Assembly: GCA_043800105.1 (NCBI GenBank)
Contig: JAZDNJ010000096.1
Location: forward strand, 1-19,205
From: JAFGTE01 sp043800105
Lineage (GTDB): Bacteria; Patescibacteriota; Gracilibacteria; UM-FILTER-43-11
Length of the DNA stretch: 19,205 nucleotides
Direction of reading: 5' to 3'
The notes beneath the pieces are model-generated. The model was not told the origin of the DNA, ran no database searches, and worked only from the letters and a program-made list of their open reading frames with translations. Every line of letters begins with the position of its first letter. Position 1 is the stretch's first letter. Below are positions 14,580 to 19,205 of this stretch, in pieces. A program made the position numbers and the translations under genes.

Positions 14580-15197
14580 TTATTTCTTCCGGAAGTGGAT
14601 GGAAATCAGTCCATTCACCACGATCACCAGAGTGTAAAAGGTAAGAATCACCTGAATGAGCACCAGTATCTTCGCCAGAGGCGATAAGGGAGTGATGTCG
14701 CCGTAGCCGACCGTCAGAAAGGTCACCACCGTAAAGTACAGAGAATTGAGGACGGTGAGTTTCTCTAAGAAAGCTTCCGGATTGAGCAGGCTTATCAAAC
14801 GATACCAGATCGAGAAAATGATGATCATCTGAACGATATTCAGACTGAACATCATGATGAGCCACTCCCCCTGCTGCTGAGCGTCTTTAAAATCCGTGAA
14901 CACCCTTCCGCGCCCGAAAATGAAATTACGGGAATAAACCACCACAAACTCAATGACCCTCTGCACCAACAATATGGCCAACCCGACGGCCAGCCACTTC
15001 GGCATCAGATGAATCGTAAGGAGTACCGCGGTGCTACCCGCCATGATCCAGAGCATCATCTTCTCGATACGGTAAAAAACATCCTGATCTCCCCTGATCA
15101 GGTACCGGGATAAGGTAAAATACCTGTTCGCGAATTCGATTGAATCACGAAAACGATTTACCAGAAGGCTCCGATGACGTGAATGGTTTTCCTCCAT
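14580..15197 (-). CDS. Potassium channel, ion transport 2 type
   Basis: A 205-residue integral membrane protein. The selectivity filter TVGYGD (162-167) sits in a pore loop between helices at about 115-135 and 178-198, the classic K+ channel pore module. Two more N-terminal hydrophobic segments (about 48-64 and 68-88) precede it, with a basic cytosolic N-terminus and a very short C-terminal tail (HFRKK), so there is no RCK/TrkA regulatory domain. It would let K+ flow passively across the membrane. Divergent from the MFS-like gene with an 89-nt shared promoter region. No Shine-Dalgarno. Confidence 0.92.
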   Translation of the reverse strand: MEENHSRHRSLLVNRFRDSIEFANRYFTLSRYLIRGDQDVFYRIEKMMLWIMAGSTAVLLTIHLMPKWLAVGLAILLVQRVIEFVVVYSRNFIFGRGRVFTDFKDAQQQGEWLIMMFSLNIVQMIIIFSIWYRLISLLNPEAFLEKLTVLNSLYFTVVTFLTVGYGDITPLSPLAKILVLIQVILTFYTLVIVVNGLISIHFRKK

Positions 15198-15216
15198 GCT
15201 TATTGCTTACGCTTCA

Positions 15217-15245
15217 ACTTTAAAGCAGTTCTGACAGGTGGTCAA
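15217..15245 (-). promoter_or_regulatory. Predicted promoter of the K+ channel gene
   Basis: On the minus strand, TTGACC (15240-15245), a 17-nt spacer and TAAAGT (15217-15222). The start would be near 15210, leaving a leader of about 12 nt before the ATG at 15197. Confidence 0.5.
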
Positions 15246-15249
15246 ATCA

Positions 15250-15278
15250 TTGATTTTAAGCCAGAAATCTTGTATAAT
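15250..15278 (+). promoter_or_regulatory. Predicted promoter of the MFS-like gene, near-leaderless
   Basis: TTGATT (15250-15255), a 17-nt spacer and a perfect TATAAT (15273-15278). The expected start near 15285 lies about 2 nt before the ATG at 15287, so the mRNA should be leaderless or nearly so. Confidence 0.7.
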
Positions 15279-15286
15279 GAAGTGAT

Positions 15287-15865
15287 ATGAAAAAATTTCT
15301 TCTTTCCCATTTCAACCGGGCTATTCGCATTCTGCTCGCCACCAACGCATTAATTTTGCTGGCTGGTGCTATGCTCGGCCCTATTTACGCCATTTTTGTA
15401 GAGGAGATTGGCGGAAATTTAATGGACGCCAGCATTGCCGGCTTCCTGTTTGCGCTTACCGCAGGACTGATTACTTTATACACGGGAAAATACTCGGACG
15501 GAATGAAACACAACGATAAAATCATAATTCTCGGCTATGCACTGATCGGTACCGGCTTTCTGTTATATCAGTATGTTGACTCCGTCTTCAGTCTTTTTGC
15601 CATTCAGGTATTGATAGGTATGGGAGAAGCTATTTATTCACCTGCTTTCGATAAGCTTTATTCTAAGCACCTGGATTGGGGTAAATCCGGAACGGAATGG
15701 GGAACCTGGGAATCCATGAACTACTTTACAGCCGCTTTCGGCGCACTGATTGGCGGAATACTGGTCACCTGGCTGGGATTCGCGGCTCTTTTTTATCTTA
15801 TGGCCTTTCTCAGTTTTTCGAGCGGCCTGTTTCTTTACGCGGTCTCACCCCAGCGCGTTCTTTGA
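15287..15865 (+). CDS. Half-length MFS-like transporter (six helices)
   Basis: A 192-residue membrane protein with six predicted helices, corresponding to the N-terminal half of a major facilitator. The loop between helices 2 and 3 (GKYSDGMKHNDK) is a degenerate form of MFS motif A, and IGMGEAIYSPAFDKL resembles the helix 4 region. Usual MFS proteins have about 400 residues and 12 helices. The gene ends cleanly at TGA with no remnant of a second half downstream, so a homodimer or a stand-alone half transporter is more likely than a recent truncation. Substrate unknown. The last 56 bp overlap the convergent ligase gene. Confidence 0.8.
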   Translation: MKKFLLSHFNRAIRILLATNALILLAGAMLGPIYAIFVEEIGGNLMDASIAGFLFALTAGLITLYTGKYSDGMKHNDKIIILGYALIGTGFLLYQYVDSVFSLFAIQVLIGMGEAIYSPAFDKLYSKHLDWGKSGTEWGTWESMNYFTAAFGALIGGILVTWLGFAALFYLMAFLSFSSGLFLYAVSPQRVL

Positions 15866-18236
15866 GTGCCGTCTCCACGATCTTTTCCAGAAACGCCGTC
15901 GGGTATAACGGCGGATTTTCTTCGAGCGCCTGGTGGTAAATCACGGTTGACGGCGTTAAGCCGGGGGTCGTGTTCGCTTCGATGATTATCAGCTCGCCGG
16001 TTTTACGGTGCATAAAGGCATCGATGCGGGCGTACCCACTGATGCCAAGTTTTTTGGCGACCAGTTCCATTCCCGCCTTCGCTTTTTTGATTGCTGAAGG
16101 TTTGACGTACGGAACCGGGGGCGGCGTGATATTAACTCCTGTCCCGCCCTGAAACTTTTCCTCGAGACTGAGAATATTTCCGATGGCGACAGTCAGGCTC
16201 GGTGATAGTGCCCTGAGTCTGCCACCTTCTTCCAGAATTCCCATCGTGATTTCAATCCAATTGGTTCTTTCCTGCCATTTCAGTTTATTGCCGACCACCC
16301 TCACTTTATCTGTCGTGATGAATTGCTCAAACATCAGCGTATCCATCTTTAAGGTGGGCATTTCGATGATTCCGTGCTGTTCCTTCAGACTGCCTTCCGG
16401 GATGAAAGGAGCGCCTTTTTTCGCATAGTTAAGGTAGGTTTCCAGGTCTCCCTGACCGTAAAGCCTGGCAATCCCCGCGCTGCAGCCGTCCCCCACCGGT
16501 TTAACTATGATAGTTTTACTTCCCAGTTCCTTTTTCAGTTCTTTGAAATGACGTTTGATATCGTATGAATTGGATTCGGCAAAATGGCTGACCGGGACGA
16601 TTTTTTTGACCGCTGAATAGATTCCCTGTTTTTTCATACCTTTGATCGCCTCGGCAGTCTCGTATTTATTCATGCAAAGCCCGGAAACTTCTGAGCCGGA
16701 TCCGTTGAAGGGCACTTCCGCTTTTTCCAGCATGTCCTGAAGCGTGCCGTCCTCGCCTATGCCGCCGTGCAGACCGATAAAAACAAAATCAGACTGACGG
16801 ATGAATTCTTTGAGGGTCATCTTTTTGGGAAAAAACCATTTTTCGGACAAATCTCCTGCCTCCGCACCCAGTTTATCGACCACGCGCCTGATCAGGGTGT
16901 GCAGCCGTTCCTCATCTTTTTTAGCGGACTTACAGGTAGCTGCTATTTCTTCTACGGTGTGGTTCAGAGTGAGCGCGTAAGGCAGTTCCCAAACCTGATG
17001 GCCTGTGTCGAGCAGGTACGGTTTCGGTTCATATTTGTCGGATTTCCGCAGTTTCAGCCAGACATTCGTGCCGCTCATCACAGAAACCTGCCTTTCGGAA
17101 GTACTTCCGCCGAACAGCACGTTTACGCGCTTTTTAATCTTCGGCTTCCGTTCCGCCTGCATGGCAGGGCAGGTGATATTGTGGCGGCGGCAGGCTGATT
17201 TCAGAATATAACTGAGCACGTCTGAGTGAGACATGCCGATGCGGGAGGACTGCATAAACAGAAAACTGTTCTGTTCCATTCCGCTGATTGGGTTGAAATC
17301 GGAAAACCATATGTTGCCATCGGGCAGAAGCCAGCCGTCAAACCGCGCGAAATCCCGCATGCCCAAAAGGCTGAAAAGCTGTTCGGCCTGAATCTGAATC
17401 TTTTCGATGATGTGGTTCTCAAAACGCGGCGGACAATGGTAAGTCACCTGCCTGCTGGCCAGATACTTCTTGCGGTAGTCAAAAATCTGATGTTCATCGT
17501 AGCTGATTTCGATTTCGGAAGGCATAATCGCCACAGGCATTCCAAAGCGATTCTGAAGGATGATCACAGTGAATTCGATGCCTTTGCAGAAAGGCTCGAT
17601 GACAACGCGGGTGTCTATCCGTTTTGAGAAGATTTCCCTGGCTTTTTCGTATGCCTCTCCGGGTGTGGAAACGGAATAGACCGCTATACTCGAACCGCCG
17701 GTGGCCGGCTTTACCACGGCACGCCCGATTTTTTGCTCCGCGAAGAATTCGTTGATTTTCCTTTCATGGCCTGTCAGATGCGCCTTCAGCACCATAGACG
17801 GCAGTGTGTAAAAACCGTGCGACTTAATAAACTCGTTGGCACTGAATTTGTCAAAGGCCCGTTTGCAGGCCTCCTCGGGTGAACCTATAAACGGGCATTC
17901 AATACGGCTCAGCAGCCTCTGTATTTCGCCATCCTCCCCGAAAGGCCCGTGCATTACCGGAAAGGCCAGATCCACAGACTTCAATAATCTTGTCAGTCCG
18001 GATTCGGTCAGAGGTTTTGCGGAGTTGGCCAGTTTAAAATCAAAATCCGAAGGAGTGTTTGAATATAACTGGGCGCGTGAGATCAGGAAGGGGTTTTTCC
18101 GGTGGTCAAAGTATACCGGTATCACTTCCGTTCGTTCGGAATGAAGATGATCGCAAACAGATCTGGCAGAGTTTAACGATATCCCCCTTTCTAATGACGG
18201 CCCACCACATAGCAGGGCTATTCTGAGCTTCTTCAT
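15810..18236 (-). CDS. Tandem D-alanine--D-alanine ligase (two fused Ddl modules)
   Basis: Ddl joins two D-alanines with ATP to make the dipeptide end of peptidoglycan precursors. This 808-residue protein holds two complete Ddl-like ATP-grasp modules. Module 1 (about 1-355) has GGPSLERGISL, MHGPFGEDGEIQ (95-106), GGSSIAV (180-186), the FDYRKKY lid segment, and FSDFNPISGM (311-320) in place of the usual E-N-T-x-PGMT. Module 2 (about 369-795) has FGGSTSERQVSV, LHGGIGEDGTLQ (489-500), GDGCSAGI (582-589) and a canonical IIEANTTPGLTPST (751-764). So module 2 keeps the metal-binding end best, while module 1 has Glu replaced by Asp there. The start is set at the ATG at 18236: the frame is open to an ATG at 18257, but that lies only 2 nt from the -10 box. 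The last 18 or so codons, a basic tail, overlap the MFS gene. Partner enzymes are not adjacent. Confidence 0.92.
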   Translation of the reverse strand: MKKLRIALLCGGPSLERGISLNSARSVCDHLHSERTEVIPVYFDHRKNPFLISRAQLYSNTPSDFDFKLANSAKPLTESGLTRLLKSVDLAFPVMHGPFGEDGEIQRLLSRIECPFIGSPEEACKRAFDKFSANEFIKSHGFYTLPSMVLKAHLTGHERKINEFFAEQKIGRAVVKPATGGSSIAVYSVSTPGEAYEKAREIFSKRIDTRVVIEPFCKGIEFTVIILQNRFGMPVAIMPSEIEISYDEHQIFDYRKKYLASRQVTYHCPPRFENHIIEKIQIQAEQLFSLLGMRDFARFDGWLLPDGNIWFSDFNPISGMEQNSFLFMQSSRIGMSHSDVLSYILKSACRRHNITCPAMQAERKPKIKKRVNVLFGGSTSERQVSVMSGTNVWLKLRKSDKYEPKPYLLDTGHQVWELPYALTLNHTVEEIAATCKSAKKDEERLHTLIRRVVDKLGAEAGDLSEKWFFPKKMTLKEFIRQSDFVFIGLHGGIGEDGTLQDMLEKAEVPFNGSGSEVSGLCMNKYETAEAIKGMKKQGIYSAVKKIVPVSHFAESNSYDIKRHFKELKKELGSKTIIVKPVGDGCSAGIARLYGQGDLETYLNYAKKGAPFIPEGSLKEQHGIIEMPTLKMDTLMFEQFITTDKVRVVGNKLKWQERTNWIEITMGILEEGGRLRALSPSLTVAIGNILSLEEKFQGGTGVNITPPPVPYVKPSAIKKAKAGMELVAKKLGISGYARIDAFMHRKTGELIIIEANTTPGLTPSTVIYHQALEENPPLYPTAFLEKIVETALKERAGVRPRKETGRSKN

Positions 18237-18259
18237 CAATCTTCTATTATGTTGCATAA

Positions 18260-18288
18260 AATATATGTTTAATTCTTGTTTAAATCAA
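18260..18288 (-). promoter_or_regulatory. Predicted promoter of the tandem ligase
   Basis: On the minus strand, TTGATT (18283-18288), a 17-nt spacer and TATATT (18260-18265). The start near 18253 falls after the upstream ATG (18257), so translation should begin at 18236 with a leader of about 17 nt. The -35 is identical to that of the MFS-like gene. Confidence 0.55.
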
Positions 18289-18345
18289 GCTATTTTTTTT
18301 ATTTTTTTAGAAATTTTGTTAATATTTTTAGAATTTTCGCACGAT

Positions 18346-18388
18346 ATAGAATTCTATTGCTAAATCTCTGCTTAACAATATAATATTG
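18346..18388. repeat. Two palindromes overlapping the promoter of the small basic ORF
   Basis: ATAGAATTCTAT (18346-18357) is a perfect 12-bp palindrome ending on the first base of the -35, and CAATATAATATTG (18376-18388) is a perfect dyad around one A, enclosing the -10. They are placed like operators, but AT-rich palindromes of this size can arise by chance. Confidence 0.4.
18357..18384 (+). promoter_or_regulatory. Promoter of the small basic ORF / ncRNA unit
   Basis: TTGCTA (18357-18362), a 16-nt spacer and a perfect TATAAT (18379-18384), with T-tracts upstream. Transcription would start near 18391 and, ending at the hairpin at 18648-18687, give an RNA of about 300 nt. Confidence 0.6.
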
Positions 18389-18465
18389 CGTGACTTATTT
18401 GTGGTGAGAACATCTTTCAATAACTTTTGGTAAGTGTCTCCAACAACGTCAGCACCTAGCAGAAA

Positions 18466-18470
18466 GAGGG
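18466..18470 (+). promoter_or_regulatory. Shine-Dalgarno GAGGG before the small basic ORF
   Basis: GAGGG followed by 4 nt and GTG (18475). One of only two good Shine-Dalgarno matches in the window, and the main argument that the short frame after it is translated. Confidence 0.45.
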
Positions 18471-18474
18471 AAGC

Positions 18475-18633
18475 GTGAAGCCCAATCAAACGCCGATACC
18501 GAGAGCGAAGCCTGTCTTTTCGTTCCGACTGAATAAGCCGCCGACCATCAACCTGAGAAGGAAGATGGCGCCTCCGATCCGGAATATGGGTCGTGGCAAG
18601 CGGGGGCAGCTCCGCATCCGGGTCGTCAGCTAG
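18475..18633 (+). CDS. Putative 52-residue highly basic orphan protein
   Basis: A GTG-initiated frame of 52 codons ending in TAG. The product is rich in Arg, Lys and Pro, starting MKPNQTPIPRAKPVFSF and ending with a Gly-Arg-Lys segment (RGKRGQLRIRVVS), with almost no acidic residues, so a strong positive charge and nucleic-acid binding are plausible. Evidence for coding: a Shine-Dalgarno at 18466-18470, high GC at third codon positions within otherwise AT-rich surroundings, an own promoter and a strong terminator 15 nt after the stop. I recognise no family. Alternatively the unit is a structured ncRNA of about 300 nt and the frame is incidental; I found no tmRNA, RNase P, SRP or 6S signature. 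Codon style resembles the GC-rich secreted orphan at 2344-2874. Confidence 0.45.
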   Translation: MKPNQTPIPRAKPVFSFRLNKPPTINLRRKMAPPIRNMGRGKRGQLRIRVVS

Positions 18634-18647
18634 TCACGGTGCTCTCA

Positions 18648-18687
18648 GGGCCTCCGACTGTCTGCCTAAACAGACAGCTGGGGGCCC
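18648..18687 (+). terminator. Strong intrinsic terminator-like hairpin
   Basis: A stem of about 17 bp: CTGTCTG/CAGACAG next to the 6-nt loop CCTAAA, one A-C mismatch, then GGGCCTCCG pairing with TGGGGGCCC including two G-U pairs. A T-rich stretch (ACTTTAAATTGTGTT) follows. It closes the small basic ORF unit just before the sugar mutase gene. Confidence 0.7.
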
Positions 18688-18701
18688 ACTTTAAATTGTG
18701 T

Positions 18702-18707
18702 TAAAAT
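18702..18707 (+). promoter_or_regulatory. Possible -10 box of the sugar mutase gene
   Basis: TAAAAT, 22 nt before the ATG at 18730; the region where a -35 would lie is the 3' arm of the terminator hairpin (TGGGGG) and does not match. The predicted leader is about 16 nt with no Shine-Dalgarno. Confidence 0.35.
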
Positions 18708-18729
18708 ACCTGCGTGTAAAACAAAAATT

Positions 18730-19205
18730 ATGATTGATCAAAAAATCTTCAGGGCTTATGACATCCGCGGGATTTATCCCACCGAACTTAATCGCAAAAC
18801 TGCTGTCCTTATCGGAAAGGCTTTCGGGACTTATCTGATCAGAAATAAATCGACTCTCTCTCCGCGCGGGGCTGTAGGGCGGGACTGCCGCACCCACAGC
18901 ATGGAGCTTTTTGAGGGATTCGCGGAGGGGCTGAGATCAACCGGCTGTGAAATGACGAATCTTGGCACCACGCCTTCGCCTTATGTTTATTTTGTGGTGA
19001 CCGAGGGCAAATTCGACGGCGGCTGTAATATTACCGCCAGCCACAATTCAAAGGAGTTCAACGGCTTTAAACTTATGACGGCCAATGCGCATGCGGTTTT
19101 CGGCGACGAACTTAAAAAACTTTATCCGATGATTGAAAACGGCGATTTCAGCATCGGCGCTGGTGGTAAAAAGACCGCTGATTATAGTGATTTTTACCTG
19201 AACAA
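18730..19205 (+). CDS. Phosphomannomutase/phosphoglucomutase, N-terminal part (3' end outside window)
   Basis: Alpha-D-phosphohexomutase that interconverts sugar 6- and 1-phosphates for nucleotide sugar and envelope polysaccharide synthesis. The 158 residues visible cover domain 1: IFRAYDIRGIYP (6-17) at the N-terminus, GRDCR (50-54, usually GRDxR), the TPSPYVYF segment, and the phosphoserine loop ITASHNSKEFNGFK (101-114, active S104; the usual Pro after TASHN is Ser here). Substrate (mannose, glucose or glucosamine) cannot be fixed from this part. The start ATG is set by the conserved FRAYDIRG spacing; no Shine-Dalgarno. The reading frame is open to the window end. Confidence 0.95.
   Translation, partial: MIDQKIFRAYDIRGIYPTELNRKTAVLIGKAFGTYLIRNKSTLSPRGAVGRDCRTHSMELFEGFAEGLRSTGCEMTNLGTTPSPYVYFVVTEGKFDGGCNITASHNSKEFNGFKLMTANAHAVFGDELKKLYPMIENGDFSIGAGGKKTADYSDFYLN

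Larger units (their letters stand above)
18258..18474. other. Very AT-rich divergent gap before the ligase and the small basic ORF
   Basis: Contains the ligase promoter, long T-tracts (18292-18308) with two direct copies of TTTTTAGAA (18304-18312 and 18325-18333) spaced 21 nt, a 12-bp palindrome, the plus-strand promoter at 18357-18384 and an 84-nt leader. I see no protein gene in it. The T-tracts could act as UP elements or bend the DNA. Confidence 0.5.

Noticed and set aside
14432..14580. Integration site with duplicated tRNA 3' end
   Set aside because: I found no second copy of the tRNA 3' part within the window and no integrase gene.
16767..17198. 143-codon plus-strand frame inside the tandem ligase
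   Set aside because: Covers the conserved second module on the opposite strand; an accidental open frame.
18391..18687. tmRNA, RNase P RNA, SRP RNA or 6S RNA
   Set aside because: None of the conserved core sequences of these RNAs was seen in either orientation.
1..19205. UGA read as glycine or tryptophan, as in some CPR groups
   Set aside because: ruvC's neighbour hrcA, the TPR gene, the two-helix gene and the MFS-like gene all end at TGA at the expected family or operon boundary, and no conserved protein reads through TGA.
1..19205. CRISPR array, insertion sequence or prophage
   Set aside because: No spaced direct repeats of array type, no transposase or integrase, and no phage structural gene on either strand.

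Overview
The window looks like chromosomal DNA from a member of the Candidate Phyla Radiation (Patescibacteria), using the standard genetic code: many genes end in TGA and none reads through it. The case for CPR is indirect. The genes are small and tightly packed. Several families are short or rearranged: a 235-residue HrcA, a half-length six-helix transporter and a duplicated D-Ala-D-Ala ligase. Shine-Dalgarno motifs are almost absent, and orphan membrane or secreted proteins are frequent. I cannot place it more finely from sequence alone.

Layout. 1-2238 is the 3' part of secA, followed by a hairpin. 2344-2874 (minus) is a GC-rich secreted orphan protein. 3056-6280 (plus) is hrcA-ruvC, then a TPR protein and a two-helix membrane protein, each pair practically abutting. 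hrcA has a sigma70-type promoter and a recognisable CIRCE operator touching its start codon. 6273-9448 (minus) is a protein synthesis and export cluster in the order secE, nusG, an orphan anchored protein, rplK, rplA, dut. 9519-10112 (minus) is a SLOG/LOG-type protein, divergent from a large class B penicillin-binding protein (10193-12526). 12533-13154 (minus) holds two small orphan genes. 13155-13420 is intergenic, with an 11-unit GA repeat upstream of an AT-rich GshB/RimK-like ATP-grasp gene (13421-14431). A tRNA-Gly(UCC) with encoded CCA lies at 14445-14518 (minus). 14580-15197 (minus) is a two-pore-domain-type K+ channel, divergent from a half-length MFS-like protein (15287-15865). 15810-18236 (minus) is a tandem D-Ala-D-Ala ligase whose 3' end overlaps the MFS gene. 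18357-18687 is a self-contained transcription unit (promoter, small basic ORF, strong terminator hairpin). The window ends inside a phosphomannomutase/phosphoglucomutase gene.

How the genes fit together. Most are housekeeping: preprotein export (SecA, SecE), transcription and translation (NusG, L11, L1, tRNA-Gly), nucleotide hygiene (dUTPase), recombination (RuvC), heat-shock control (HrcA/CIRCE) and cell wall synthesis (PBP, Ddl, sugar phosphate mutase). The less explained parts are the orphan secreted, membrane and small basic genes, the tandem ligase, and the initiation signals. Predicted -10 boxes commonly sit so close to start codons that mRNAs would have leaders of about 0-25 nt without a Shine-Dalgarno. 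The two genes with a good Shine-Dalgarno are the two GC-rich orphans (2344-2874 and 18475-18633).
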